64,000 nucleotides of DNA from Escherichia fergusonii ATCC 35469 (GCF_000026225.1 NC_011740.1:4402001-4466000), one strand, 5' to 3'; shown: positions 53,794 through 63,572, counted from the first letter of the stretch. Notes: generated by a model from the letters alone, not told the origin. Program-made: numbers and translations.

Positions 53794-53796
53794 AAG

Positions 53797-54372
53797 CTAT
53801 TTAATAAACGTAAACGCCGTGGTTACCCGCTTCACGCCGCTCACCCGGCTGGCAATATCTGCCGCCGCTTTTGCTTCACGTTCAGTCACCAGCCCCATCA
53901 GGAACACTTCACCGTTTTCGGTGGTCACTTTCACGTTGGACGATTTCACCAGATCGCTGGTTAAGAGCTGCGAACGCACTTTGGTGGTGATCCACGTATC
54001 GTTAGACGCTTCGCCCAGACCAATCGGCTGGCCCTGACGAATCTCGTTATACACTTCGTTGGCACCGTCTACGCCCATCGCAATTTGTTTAGCGCGAGCC
54101 GAAAGTTCAGAGTTTGGTGACTGCCCTACCAGCAGCACTTTGCCCTGATACGCCGTGACATTAATACGGGTTTCTTTCTTAATCTGTTCGTCTTTCGACA
54201 ATGCACTGTTTACGCGCACTTCCAGGGTACCATCGTCCACCTGGGTGCCGACACTGCGTGGGTCAGTTGCGGCTTTGGTACCCACAGCAGCGGTACCCAC
54301 TACGGCAGCGGCAACGCAACCTTGCAACAGCAGCGCGGAAAGAAGGACTGCGATTGGCGATAATGCCTTCAT
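53797..54372 (-). CDS. dolP: outer-membrane lipoprotein DolP (YraP)
   Basis: 191-residue lipoprotein with two BON domains that binds anionic phospholipid and supports outer-membrane integrity and BAM function. The signal peptide ends in the lipobox LLQGC, with the lipidated cysteine at about residue 19. BON domains cover about 47-115 and 125-190. It lies downstream of diaA with nine bases between them, as in K-12. Confidence 0.97.
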   Translation of the reverse strand: MKALSPIAVLLSALLLQGCVAAAVVGTAAVGTKAATDPRSVGTQVDDGTLEVRVNSALSKDEQIKKETRINVTAYQGKVLLVGQSPNSELSARAKQIAMGVDGANEVYNEIRQGQPIGLGEASNDTWITTKVRSQLLTSDLVKSSNVKVTTENGEVFLMGLVTEREAKAAADIASRVSGVKRVTTAFTFIK

Positions 54373-54381
54373 GTATTCTCC

Positions 54382-54972
54382 TTAAACATCCTGGTGAGGG
54401 AAAAGCGTGTTATCGATCAGATCGCACAGGCAATTTACCGTCAGCATATGCATCTCCTGAATGCGAGCACTACGATGCGAAGGAATGCGGATTTCCACGT
54501 CCTGTGGCCCTAACAAACCTGCAAGTTCGCCGCCGTCATAACCGGTCAATGCCACAATGGTCATATCACGCGTAACGGCGGCTTCAACTGCTTTAACAAT
54601 ATCGCGGCTGTTGCCACGGGTGGAAATGGCTAATAACACATCTCCCGCATGACCCAGCGCCCGCACTTGTTTTGCATACACTTCATCATGCAAACGATCG
54701 TTGGCAATCGCCGTTAAGACAACATTATCAGTATTTAGTGCAATGGCAGGTAAGCTGGGCCGCTCCGTTTCGAAACGGTTGATCATGCTGGCAGCAAAAT
54801 GCTGTGCATTGGCAGCGGAAGTTCCATTACCACAACAGAGGATTTTGTTGCCATTGAGCAGAGACTGAACCAGCGTCATGGCTGCACGGGAGATGGCATC
54901 CGGAAGCGCCTCTGCCGCCGCAATTTGAGTTTGAATGCTTTCAGTGAAGCAAGCTTTAATTCTTTCTTGCAC
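54382..54972 (-). CDS. diaA: DnaA initiator-associating protein DiaA
   Basis: 196-residue SIS-domain protein that forms tetramers, binds several DnaA molecules and promotes timely initiation at oriC. The SIS core [18 protein letters not shown] and [20 protein letters not shown] are visible. It lies between yraN and dolP on the same strand. Confidence 0.97.
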
Positions 54973-54991
54973 GCTAATCCTTAAACCTTAA

Positions 54992-55387
54992 TTATGAGTG
55001 GTCATTAAAGGCATCCTTAATCCACTCAACCTCATTCCCGGTGAAGGCTACCACATCGAACCGGCAATCCACAGTATCAAAACTCCCATTATGACGCGCG
55101 AGCCACAAGCGGGCAGTCTGTAATAATTTGTGTTGTTTGCTGCGGGTCACACTGGCCGCCGCACCGCCGTAAAGGGCAGATCGGCGGTAACGCACCTCGA
55201 CAAAAACGGTGGTCTGGCCTTCACGCATTATCAGATCGATCTCGCCGCCACGCTCGTTCACGTTAGCGGCGACAAACCGCAGTCCTTTGCCTTCCAGCCA
55301 GCGACGCGCTTGTACTTCCCACGCATCGCCGGTTTGTTTAGTGGTTAACTGGCGGGGACTACCTGACCTTGTTGGTACTGTAGCCAT
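54992..55387 (-). CDS. yraN: UPF0102 protein YraN
   Basis: 131-residue protein with a restriction-endonuclease-like fold: the GGEIDLIM...VFVEVRYR pattern gives the D-(X)n-ExK-like core. Function unknown. The gene begins inside the 3' end of lpoA, overlapping by 43 bases, as in K-12, which argues for coupled translation. Confidence 0.94.
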   Translation of the reverse strand: MATVPTRSGSPRQLTTKQTGDAWEVQARRWLEGKGLRFVAANVNERGGEIDLIMREGQTTVFVEVRYRRSALYGGAAASVTRSKQHKLLQTARLWLARHNGSFDTVDCRFDVVAFTGNEVEWIKDAFNDHS

Positions 55388-57381
55388 GATAACTTCCTGT
55401 TAATCACGCAATCCGGGTTCGCCGTCAGGCTGCCGGTATTGCCGTTGATTTCAAAACCCTGAATCTGGCGCATTTGTGAGAAATGATTTGCCAGCGACCA
55501 GGCATCGACGCCCATCGCAAACATGCGAGCCAGTGAATAATCGTTATTCACCGCGCTGAGTGCCTGCTGCATTAACGGCAGATTACCGCCTGCCAGCATC
55601 GGGATTTCGCTGTACTGCAGACCTTCCATCTCCAGTCGGAAATCCGGGCCAGCGGTGCCTTGTGCGCTACGGGAACTGGCGTACAGCGTCGCACCGCTGT
55701 GACTGCCGTTACGCATGGCGATCATCGGTTTGATAAAGGCGATTTCGCCCGGCGTTGCCACAATGTAGACCGCATCGACACGACCGCCATTGTTAGTGAA
55801 TTGAGCGTCGGTGGGTGTCGTTTGCAGGGTTGGGTTACCCGTTGCCGCGCCAGAATCGACAGTCATGCTGGTGGCTACCGGACTACCCGTTAACGCAATC
55901 CCTGAACCACCATTCACGCCCGCGCGTAATTCATTGGTGGAACCAAATTTCTGCTGTAAAACCGTGCCGCCGCCCAGTTTCTGCCACTCCTGCGCAAATG
56001 CATTGGCTACACGATCACCCAACGAACTGCGCGGGATCAGCACCAGCGGCGCTTGTTTACCCTGGTCACGAATATGACGCGCCGCATCGCGCGCTTCATC
56101 TTCTGGCGACAGCGCGAAGTAACAGATATTGGCGCGGTTTTCGATATTTTCCGGCTGATTCAGTGCCAGCACGTTCAGTGGAGTGTTGCTCTTAAGCAAC
56201 TCTTCAACGTTATTTTTCAGCAGCGGACCGACCACAATGCTCGCGCCATCCTGCTGGACCTGGCTTAAGATCTGGCTAAGCGGTTGTGATGAGGTATCGT
56301 AGATTTTCAGTTCTGCGGATGGATTTGCTGGCGCGCTTACCGTTGCGGTGGTTGCTGCCGGGGTGCTTACAGGCGCTGGCTGTGCCGCAGGCTGTTCACC
56401 AGTCAGATCGCTAACTGAGGCTTGTGCCGGGCTGGCAACGCCATCCATGGTTTGCGGCTGAGGTTGTTCTACTACGTCAGCGGCAGGTGCGGCAGCTACC
56501 TGAACCGCCACTGGCTGAGTGCCGATATTTTTCGCCGCTTCAAAGCCTTGCTGAATAGTGCGACCAAATACCGCAGCCTGACCATTGAGTGGAATCAACA
56601 GGGCTATTCTATTGGTTGACGCGGGTTTAAATGCTTTTACATTTACCAACTGCGTTGGCAGCATTTTCGCGCCCGGATTGTGCGGATAACGTTTCTGCCA
56701 GTCGGCAATCCCGGCTTTCATCATGTCGGGATCGTTACGGTTATCAAACCAGACACGCTGCAGATCCAGCCAGCCTTGCAGAATATTTTCGTCGGCGTTG
56801 ATCACCAGCGTATTCGCCTGATCCTGCGTCATGGAGGAGAGCGCTTGCCAGGTGGCGTCAATATTTTGCTGTTTTTCTTTTGCACCGAGCAGGGGTTCCT
56901 GAGCAATTAACGCGCGCAGTAAATCCAGGGAAGGACGCCCCTGACTGGCATCGATTTTTGCCTGCCAGTAACGCGCCTGCTGGTTTTGTTCTAAATCGGC
57001 AGGTGTCATTTTAGCCAGCAAGTTTTGCGCGCCAGCAAAATCTTTCTGCGCCAGTTTAATCTCTGCCGCCAGCAGTGTTTTCTCGCGACGCTGAGAATCG
57101 TTCAGTTCTTGCGGTAGTTGGTTAAACAGCTCCACCGCCTGCCCGGTTTTACCTTCGTTCACCAGTGCACGAATGGCGAGTAATTGCCAGTTGATCCTGG
57201 TATCATCAGAGCTTTGCTGCATCTGTTGCAGGTAAAAGGCAGAATCAGCCTGCGCCGTTCCCTGCATATAAGCAGTGGACTGATCGGGAGTATGGGTGCC
57301 ACAACCGGCGAAAATCAGGGCTGCCAGAACAACAGGCAGACAACGCGCGGCTTTCAAACGAGAAGATGTTGAGGGTACCAT
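55345..57381 (-). CDS. lpoA: outer-membrane lipoprotein activator of PBP1a
   Basis: 678-residue lipoprotein (lipobox LIFAGC) that reaches through the peptidoglycan to activate PBP1a (MrcA). An N-terminal TPR-like domain (about 30-250) is followed by a flexible linker rich in Ala, Pro and Gln and a periplasmic-binding-like C-terminal domain. A short stretch around ALTGSP...DSGAATGNP differs from the K-12 protein. The start at 57381 gives MVPSTSSRLK. It is divergent from rsmI. Confidence 0.96.
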   Translation of the reverse strand: MVPSTSSRLKAARCLPVVLAALIFAGCGTHTPDQSTAYMQGTAQADSAFYLQQMQQSSDDTRINWQLLAIRALVNEGKTGQAVELFNQLPQELNDSQRREKTLLAAEIKLAQKDFAGAQNLLAKMTPADLEQNQQARYWQAKIDASQGRPSLDLLRALIAQEPLLGAKEKQQNIDATWQALSSMTQDQANTLVINADENILQGWLDLQRVWFDNRNDPDMMKAGIADWQKRYPHNPGAKMLPTQLVNVKAFKPASTNRIALLIPLNGQAAVFGRTIQQGFEAAKNIGTQPVAVQVAAAPAADVVEQPQPQTMDGVASPAQASVSDLTGEQPAAQPAPVSTPAATTATVSAPANPSAELKIYDTSSQPLSQILSQVQQDGASIVVGPLLKNNVEELLKSNTPLNVLALNQPENIENRANICYFALSPEDEARDAARHIRDQGKQAPLVLIPRSSLGDRVANAFAQEWQKLGGGTVLQQKFGSTNELRAGVNGGSGIALTGSPVATSMTVDSGAATGNPTLQTTPTDAQFTNNGGRVDAVYIVATPGEIAFIKPMIAMRNGSHSGATLYASSRSAQGTAGPDFRLEMEGLQYSEIPMLAGGNLPLMQQALSAVNNDYSLARMFAMGVDAWSLANHFSQMRQIQGFEINGNTGSLTANPDCVINRKLSWLQYQQGQVVPAS

Positions 57382-57445
57382 AATGTATCCAGTGATATTT
57401 TTTTTACGCAATGCTCAATATTAAATCGGCAATACGGACGACACA

Positions 57446-58309
57446 ATGAAACAACACCAATCGGCGGATAATTCTCAGGGCCAGCTTTACATCGTACCAA
57501 CACCGATCGGCAATCTGGCGGATATCACCCAGCGTGCGCTGGAGGTGTTACAGGCTGTAGATCTGATTGCCGCCGAGGATACTCGTCACACCGGTTTATT
57601 GCTGCAACATTTTGGGATTAATGCCCGGTTATTTGCGCTTCACGACCATAATGAACAACAAAAAGCCGAAACGCTGCTGGCGAAGCTGAAAGAGGGGCAA
57701 AACATTGCGCTGGTTTCCGATGCCGGAACGCCGCTAATTAACGATCCTGGCTACCATCTGGTGCGTACCTGCCGTGAAGCGGGGATTCGCGTGGTGCCAC
57801 TACCAGGGCCGTGTGCTGCCATCGCGGCATTAAGCGCCGCCGGTCTGCCTTCGGACCGTTTCTGTTATGAAGGCTTCCTGCCGGCCAAATCAAAAGGCCG
57901 CCGTGATGCGCTAAAAGCCATTGAAGCGGAGCCGCGCACGCTGATTTTTTATGAATCGACTCACCGTCTGCTAGATAGCCTGGAAGATATCGTTTCGGTA
58001 TTAGGCGAATCCCGCTACGTGGTTCTGGCGCGTGAGCTGACCAAAACCTGGGAATCTATTCACGGCGCGCCGGTCGGCGAACTGCTGGCGTGGGTGAAGG
58101 AAGATGAAAACCGCCGCAAAGGTGAAATGGTGCTGATTGTTGAAGGCCATAAAGCACAGGAAGAAGACTTACCTGCCGATGCCCTGCGCACGTTGGCGCT
58201 GTTGCAGGCAGAACTGCCACTGAAAAAAGCGGCGGCGCTGGCAGCAGAAATTCACGGCGTGAAGAAGAATGCACTGTATAAGTATGCGTTGGAGCGGCAG
58301 GGCGAGTGA
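57446..58309 (+). CDS. rsmI: 16S rRNA (cytidine1402-2'-O)-methyltransferase
   Basis: 287-residue SAM-dependent tetrapyrrole-methylase-fold enzyme that 2'-O-methylates C1402 in the ribosomal P site. The N-terminal LYIVPTPIGNLADIT and ALVSDAGTPLINDPG motifs are diagnostic. It is a single gene, divergent from lpoA and convergent with agaI. K-12 has the yraHIJK fimbrial genes between rsmI and agaI, which are absent here. Confidence 0.96.
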   Translation: MKQHQSADNSQGQLYIVPTPIGNLADITQRALEVLQAVDLIAAEDTRHTGLLLQHFGINARLFALHDHNEQQKAETLLAKLKEGQNIALVSDAGTPLINDPGYHLVRTCREAGIRVVPLPGPCAAIAALSAAGLPSDRFCYEGFLPAKSKGRRDALKAIEAEPRTLIFYESTHRLLDSLEDIVSVLGESRYVVLARELTKTWESIHGAPVGELLAWVKEDENRRKGEMVLIVEGHKAQEEDLPADALRTLALLQAELPLKKAAALAAEIHGVKKNALYKYALERQGE

Positions 58310-58358
58310 TTACAGGCGTCGCAGCAGGAATAGCGCTACAACGCCTGTACCAGGCGAG

Positions 58359-59126
58359 TTAACGACGACACATCTCATCAATCATGCATGTGAAATGGTT
58401 ATGCAGCCATAAAAATGAAGCCGGGATAGCGGTAGAGACTTTAGCCGTGAGAAAACGTTCTGTCGCATCCTGCTTTCCTTCGCCAGTCACCAGTAACAAA
58501 ACTTCGCGGGCATTGAGAATATCCTTCAGGCCTAAAGTGATCCCACGAGTCACGGGACGACCCGCGGTTTTTAACATCTCATGTTGTTGCGTTCTGGCAT
58601 CAAGCTGGCTGATATGGCTTGCTGGTTGCAGACTTTCTCCCGGTTCGTTCAGCCCAAGATGGCCGTTTTTCCCCAATCCGAGAACGCATAAATCCAGACC
58701 ACCTTTGCGCGCAATCAGGTTCGTTACCCGTTCGCACTCTGTCTCATTTATCTCTTCGGAGCGAAAGCTGATGAGCTGGTCTTCACGTAGCCCCAGCGGC
58801 TGCACGAGATGCTGTTGAAGGAAAGTTTCGCAGGTGCCAGGCATCGTTAATGGCAGATCCACCCATTCGTCGAGCTTCGCGAAGGTCAGTTGGCTGACAT
58901 CAACCTGCTGCTGGTGGATTTTTTCTACCAGATAATGATACGTCAGTAATGGTGTGGCTCCGGTCGCCAGGCAAATCACGGCATCCGGTTTGCTACGAAT
59001 CACGGCCAATAAATATTCGCTGGCACGTTCACTTAACGCCGTATAGTTTTCAACTTGCTGAAGGGTTTGCACAGGATGAAATTCCTTTAGTAAAGAGGCA
59101 CCACCAGACGCAGTGCCTCGTTCCAT
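58359..59126 (-). CDS. agaI: galactosamine-6-phosphate deaminase/isomerase AgaI
   Basis: 255-residue member of the NagB/6-phosphogluconolactonase superfamily, with VICLATGATPLLTYHYL near the N-terminus and LDLCVLGLGKNGHLGLNEPG. Named for conversion of galactosamine 6-phosphate to tagatose 6-phosphate, although its need in galactosamine catabolism has been questioned and AgaS is regarded as the active deaminase. The C-terminal 10 residues (LHNHFTCMIDEMCRR) differ from the K-12 end. Last gene of the agaS operon, directly abutting agaD. Confidence 0.93.
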   Translation of the reverse strand: MERGTASGGASLLKEFHPVQTLQQVENYTALSERASEYLLAVIRSKPDAVICLATGATPLLTYHYLVEKIHQQQVDVSQLTFAKLDEWVDLPLTMPGTCETFLQQHLVQPLGLREDQLISFRSEEINETECERVTNLIARKGGLDLCVLGLGKNGHLGLNEPGESLQPASHISQLDARTQQHEMLKTAGRPVTRGITLGLKDILNAREVLLLVTGEGKQDATERFLTAKVSTAIPASFLWLHNHFTCMIDEMCRR

Positions 59127-59918
59127 TTACAAAATGCCGAATGCAGAACAAACAATAGAGAGCACAAAAGTCACGCCGATTAACAGCACCGGATGCGCTT
59201 TTTTCACCCGCAGGAAGTAATACATCAGCAGGGTATAGGCCATCGGTAAAATATTTGGAAAGACTTTATCGAAGAAATCCTGCTGCAGGGCGACGCTGTG
59301 GGTACTGTCGATGGCAAACGATGTCACCACGTTAATATGTACATACGAAGCGATCAGCCCGCCGATTACCGTGATCCCGAGGATGGTTGCCGAACGGGCA
59401 ATCATCTGCGAGTTCTCTCGCACTTTATCGATCGCCTTCACGCCGACTGAATAACCGACGTGGGTCCAGCCGACGCGCAGGAAAAAGATAAGCAGGTAAA
59501 CGGCGAAAAATAGAATCGGCCCCAGCAAGTTTCCCTGGCTGGCAAACGATGAGCAAATCCCCGCCATAATCGGCAACAAAGTAAACCAGAAAATCGCATC
59601 ACCAATCCCGGCGATTGGGCCAAACAGCGCCACTTTGAGGCCTTTAATGGTGTCGCGGTTTTCTCCTTTTTCTTCCATCGAAATTAATAACCCCATCAGG
59701 AATCCGACCAGATTCGGGTGAGTATTAATAAATTCGAGGTTATCTTTCATCGCCGCGCTTAGGCCCGGTTTGTCGTCCTTATAAATCTTTTTCAGGAGCG
59801 GCAACATCGCCCAGGTAAAACCGCCCGCCTGCATCCTTTCGTAGTTAAAGCTCGCTTGCAGGAGTGACGAACGAAAGCCCAGACGGGTGATATCTTTTTT
59901 ACTGATTTCAGATCCCAT
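59127..59918 (-). CDS. agaD: galactosamine PTS enzyme IID
   Basis: 263-residue mannose-family EIID membrane protein of the galactosamine PTS. It starts MGSEISKKDI at 59918, overlapping agaC by 11 bases; a long upstream extension in frame is a shadow of agaC. FGPIAGIGDAIFWFTLLPI is the family core. It has a C-terminal membrane region. Confidence 0.95.
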   Translation of the reverse strand: MGSEISKKDITRLGFRSSLLQASFNYERMQAGGFTWAMLPLLKKIYKDDKPGLSAAMKDNLEFINTHPNLVGFLMGLLISMEEKGENRDTIKGLKVALFGPIAGIGDAIFWFTLLPIMAGICSSFASQGNLLGPILFFAVYLLIFFLRVGWTHVGYSVGVKAIDKVRENSQMIARSATILGITVIGGLIASYVHINVVTSFAIDSTHSVALQQDFFDKVFPNILPMAYTLLMYYFLRVKKAHPVLLIGVTFVLSIVCSAFGIL

Positions 59919-60711
59919 TGCTGTAGTCCTCTTCTTCATTTTTACTGGCAACGGGCTGCGGTTGCGCTTGCTGCCGGGATTTCGCATTGAAAAACTCATA
60001 CACCGCAAAGCCTGCACCCAGTACGGCAACTGGCAACAGGTTGCTGACCTGGATGTAGCAAACAAACAAGAAACCGGCGATCAGGTAAGGGATATATTGC
60101 GCTTTGAACATCACGCGCAGCAGCAGGCCAAAACCAACGGCAGGCAGAATGCCGCCAGCCACTTCAAAGCCGTGGGTCAGCCAGGCGGGCATCGCTTTCA
60201 CCAGCGCCTGCATCGCCCCTTGCGCCAGGTAAGTACAGAGGAAAGCAATCACCGCATACGCTGAAGCGACGATGAGCATCGTTGTCCAGTTAAGCCGGGA
60301 AAACGCTGCCGTATCCGCCTCTTTCGCACAATTATCGGCTTTGGTCATGAATAATGAGAAAGCGGAATAGAAGAACAGAATGACGTACTGCATTAACAAA
60401 CTAAACGGCAGCCCAAGGCCAATTGCCGTTTTGGCATCGACGCCCGTAGACCATGCAATGACGGTGGTCATCAGACCCGCCATAATTGGGTTGGGCGGCT
60501 GAACACCACCTGCGGGGGTTAATCCGGCGAAAGCCAGCTCTGTCAGGCCACCGGTAATTAAGCCAGTCTGAATATCACCGAGAATAGCACCTGTAAGGGT
60601 ACAAACGATTATCGGGCGGAATAAAAATAAGGCTTCCAGCCAAAAATCAATCCCCAGAACGAAAACTAACGCCGCCAGGGATAATCCCTGAATTAGGGTT
60701 ATTTCATGCAT
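59908..60711 (-). CDS. agaC: galactosamine PTS enzyme IIC
   Basis: 267-residue mannose-family EIIC channel with about seven to eight hydrophobic helices. The conserved segment GGLTELAFAGLTPAGGVQPPNP is characteristic. It works with AgaB and AgaD to import galactosamine as its 6-phosphate. Confidence 0.95.
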   Translation of the reverse strand: MHEITLIQGLSLAALVFVLGIDFWLEALFLFRPIIVCTLTGAILGDIQTGLITGGLTELAFAGLTPAGGVQPPNPIMAGLMTTVIAWSTGVDAKTAIGLGLPFSLLMQYVILFFYSAFSLFMTKADNCAKEADTAAFSRLNWTTMLIVASAYAVIAFLCTYLAQGAMQALVKAMPAWLTHGFEVAGGILPAVGFGLLLRVMFKAQYIPYLIAGFLFVCYIQVSNLLPVAVLGAGFAVYEFFNAKSRQQAQPQPVASKNEEEDYSNGI

Positions 60712-60749
60712 TTTTATTACCTCAAACCAGTATTAAGGCGATTTTAAAT

Positions 60750-61226
60750 TTAGTCAGGGATTTGTTCTTTTTGATCACCGGGGACGTCCTGAATAAAAAT
60801 ATTCACACCGCATTGTTTAATAAAGTGTAAGTCCGCGAGATCTTGATCGTCGATATAAACTTTACTGCTGATTTGCTTTTTCCCTTCCGAGAAATGCATA
60901 TTGCCGACGTTGACATCTTTCAGGTCAATGCCACCTTCTATCAATTTACGTACCGTTTGCGGCGTACGGCAAATCAGGAATATTTTCTGATGCGGTGCAG
61001 CTTTGCCGATGACGTTAATGGTTTTTTCGATAGTAAAGAAACGAATGCCAAAGCCATAGGTTTCCGCGGTAATACCCATTAATTTTTGTTGAATATCATC
61101 GTTAGCGACAACATCATCCACGACTACTAGCAGATTCGCACCGATGGTAGATGTCCAGGTCACGCCAACCTGACCGTGAACCAGACGGTTATCAATACGG
61201 GTTAAGAGAATATTTGGACTGCTCAT
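60750..61226 (-). CDS. agaB: galactosamine PTS enzyme IIB
   Basis: 158-residue mannose-family EIIB. The phosphorylated histidine is expected at residue 17 in IDNRLVHGQVGVTW. It receives phosphate from an EIIA (AgaF in strains with the full cluster; agaF would lie beyond this window). A 165-bp gap with a small hairpin (CCCGAT-ATTA-ATCGGG, 61342-61357) separates it from kbaY. Confidence 0.95.
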   Translation of the reverse strand: MSSPNILLTRIDNRLVHGQVGVTWTSTIGANLLVVVDDVVANDDIQQKLMGITAETYGFGIRFFTIEKTINVIGKAAPHQKIFLICRTPQTVRKLIEGGIDLKDVNVGNMHFSEGKKQISSKVYIDDQDLADLHFIKQCGVNIFIQDVPGDQKEQIPD

Positions 61227-61391
61227 TGTGTAATCCTCACCATAAAGTTGAATAATATAGTTTTTTTAATATATTATTGTTGTGATATTTTACTGATGTA
61301 TTTATTAAGGTTTAGTTACCTCCTTTGCTATTAAGGCACTCCCCGATATTAATCGGGAAGTACATTGGGATAAATCATAAAAACTTAATGA

Positions 61392-62252
61392 TTACGCTGA
61401 AATTTGATTAACTGAACCACAGACATTAATTTTATTTCTGACAACTTCTTTCATCGCATCCATACCGACGCGCATATAATAACGAGGGTCATTACCCTGT
61501 GGGTTTTCCGCAAACCAGGCTTTAACCGCACCGGCGAAGGCTATTTTTAATTCTGTGGCAACGTTCACTTTTGTGACGCCAAGTTCAATAGTGCGACGGA
61601 CAAATTCATCTGGAACATCGCTGGCACCATGCAGCACCAGAGGAACATCCACCACTTCACGAATTTCCGCCAGTCGCTGGAAATCAATCTTCAGCGTTTT
61701 GCTGTATAAGCCGTGCGCCGTACCAATCGCTACCGCCAGGCTGTCGACGCCAGTCAGTTCGACAAAGCGTTTAGCTTCTTGTGGATCGGTCAGAAATGCA
61801 CTTTCGGCGTCGACGCTCAGCTCATCTTCCACACCGCCCAGGCGGCCCAGTTCTGCTTCCACGCTGCAATCCTGCGAGTGGCAGAAGTCGACAACCGATT
61901 TCACCAGTTTCACGTTCTCAGCAAACGGGAAGTGACTGCCGTCGATCATCGCACTGCGCACGCCTGCGTGGACTTTACGGCGAATATCATCGAGTGATTC
62001 GTGGTGGTCGAGATGCAGCGCCAGTGGCATGTTGTAGGTTGTGGAATAGGCGCTACACAGGGCGTAGATCTCTTCCAGCGCGATATGTTTAAAGGTCCCC
62101 GGCGTTCCGGCGAGGATCACCGGCGATCGCATTTCACTGCACACTTCGAGGATCGCCTGGATCGTCTCGGCGTTATGAATGTTAAAAGCAGGCACCGCGT
62201 AGCCATTGGCCTGGGCGTCCTGTAACAGATATTTGGTGGAGATAATGCTCAT
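61392..62252 (-). CDS. kbaY: tagatose-1,6-bisphosphate aldolase subunit KbaY
   Basis: 286-residue class II aldolase that cleaves tagatose 1,6-bisphosphate to glyceraldehyde 3-phosphate and dihydroxyacetone phosphate. The catalytic aspartate and zinc histidine are in LHLDHHES (Asp82, His83); further zinc ligands are expected in GTAHGLY and LVLHGASD. It needs KbaZ for full activity, encoded upstream in the cluster outside this window. Confidence 0.96.
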
Positions 62253-62264
62253 AATGCGATCCTC

Positions 62265-63419
62265 TTATGCCTGCCACGGATGAATGGTTACGCCTTGCAC
62301 CACGCGGTTAACGGTGCCACTGGCTGATGGGGTATCCGGCGTATTGCCCATGTGCAGCGACTGCATCAGTGCAAACGTCTGGGCGTACATCAGGAAGCAA
62401 AATGCCTGCTCAACGTCGATAAAGTGACGTGACGGCGGCAGGATGATATGTGGACCGGCAGCGACGATGTCGGTACTTTCCGCGGCGATGGCGATTACGC
62501 GCATTGCCTGGTTGTCACGGCGGAGTTCTGCCAGCAGATCAAGATCATACTGACGCGTATAGGGGTGGCTGGAGACAAACACCACCACCAGCGTTTCGTC
62601 ATCGACCAGTGATTTAGGCCCATGACGGAATCCGGTCGGGGAATCATAAAAGGCCGCCAGTTTACCCGCCGTTAGTTCAAGCACTTTCAGCGCCGACTCG
62701 CGTGCTGCACCCTGTAATCCACCACTGCCGAGATAAACGATCCGTTTCCACGGTGCGTAACCAAACACACCTTCGCTGAAATCGCCCAGTGAGGTCAGGA
62801 TCGCCTGGCAACGATCCGCTACGTCGCGGAAGGTCTGGCTATTGATTGTCTCAGGTGCGAAAACCGCGAGGCAGCTGGCCATCATAGTGGTAATGCTGCT
62901 TGTCATCGCAAAGCCGCGATCGTGCGTTTCTGCGGGCATCAGCAGGGCAAACGCGTTGTCGCTGTTGATCGCGTTTTGGTAAAGAGCGCCCGCTTCGTTG
63001 CAAGTGATCGGCAGGTGATAGCATTCCGGTACAAATTGATTTGCCAGTTCCACGGCAGCGACGCTTTCCGGGCTGTTGCCGGATCGACCGAAGGAGATCA
63101 ACAGTAGCGGATGAGCTGGATTCAGGTAGTCCATCGGATTAGTGACCAGATCGGTGGTCGGTACGGCGCTGAAGTTTTTACCGGTATGGCTGGCGAGCCA
63201 CGGCGCGATGATATCACCGATAAATGCCGAGGTTCCGGCTCCGGTCAGGATGATCCGCAGATTCTCTTTGCGCAGTAACGGTTCAAGGAAGTTATTGAGC
63301 GCGGAACGTAGCGCGTCGATGTTGGTGAGTGAACGGATCCATGCGCGAGGCTGATGGCGGATCTCTTCTTCAGTCCATGTACCGGTTGCAGCGGCAGCAG
63401 GGGTGTAATTTTCTGGCAT
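62265..63419 (-). CDS. agaS: galactosamine-6-phosphate deaminase/isomerase AgaS
   Basis: 384-residue protein with two SIS domains, related to the isomerase half of GlmS (LILTGAGTSAFIGD..., LLISFGRSGNSPESVAA, YLGSGGLQGAARESALKVLELTAGK). Genetic work assigns it the deaminase step from galactosamine 6-phosphate to tagatose 6-phosphate. First gene of agaS-kbaY-agaBCD-agaI, preceded by its own promoter region with AgaR sites. Confidence 0.95.
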   Translation of the reverse strand: MPENYTPAAAATGTWTEEEIRHQPRAWIRSLTNIDALRSALNNFLEPLLRKENLRIILTGAGTSAFIGDIIAPWLASHTGKNFSAVPTTDLVTNPMDYLNPAHPLLLISFGRSGNSPESVAAVELANQFVPECYHLPITCNEAGALYQNAINSDNAFALLMPAETHDRGFAMTSSITTMMASCLAVFAPETINSQTFRDVADRCQAILTSLGDFSEGVFGYAPWKRIVYLGSGGLQGAARESALKVLELTAGKLAAFYDSPTGFRHGPKSLVDDETLVVVFVSSHPYTRQYDLDLLAELRRDNQAMRVIAIAAESTDIVAAGPHIILPPSRHFIDVEQAFCFLMYAQTFALMQSLHMGNTPDTPSASGTVNRVVQGVTIHPWQA

Positions 63420-63470
63420 AACTCAATCCTTAGTCTGATGAACTTGACGTCGGGCGTTGTCGCTTTCGCT

Positions 63471-63494
63471 TGCCTTTCGTTTCATTTCACTTGG
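63471..63494 (-). promoter_or_regulatory. AgaR operator upstream of agaS, proximal
   Basis: The 24 bases match, on the plus strand, the whole published degenerate AgaR consensus, a run of TTTC/GTTT-type repeats (TTTCGTTTCATTTCACTT at its heart). AgaR is a DeoR-family repressor encoded upstream of kbaZ. The site lies 52 bp before the agaS start. Confidence 0.75.
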
Positions 63495-63548
63495 TGATGT
63501 CTTTCGTTGATTAAAATCTATAGAAAAGAAACTGAAAGTTCAATGGAG

Positions 63549-63572
63549 AAAAAAGAAATAAAACGAAATTTG
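63549..63572 (-). promoter_or_regulatory. AgaR operator upstream of agaS, distal
   Basis: Read on the minus strand, AATTTCGTTTTATTTCTTTT matches the AgaR consensus with one mismatch at the edge. A second site suggests looping or cooperative repression. The interval between agaS and agaA (350 bp) otherwise holds the agaS promoter and a REP element. Confidence 0.65.

Noticed and set aside
57362..57411. Longer lpoA start giving ten extra residues (MRKKNITGYI)
   Set aside because: The lipoprotein signal peptide begins at MVPSTSSRLK, matching the known start; the extension would disturb it.
59919..60065. 49-residue N-terminal extension of agaD
   Set aside because: It lies wholly inside agaC and does not match mannose-family EIID N-termini.
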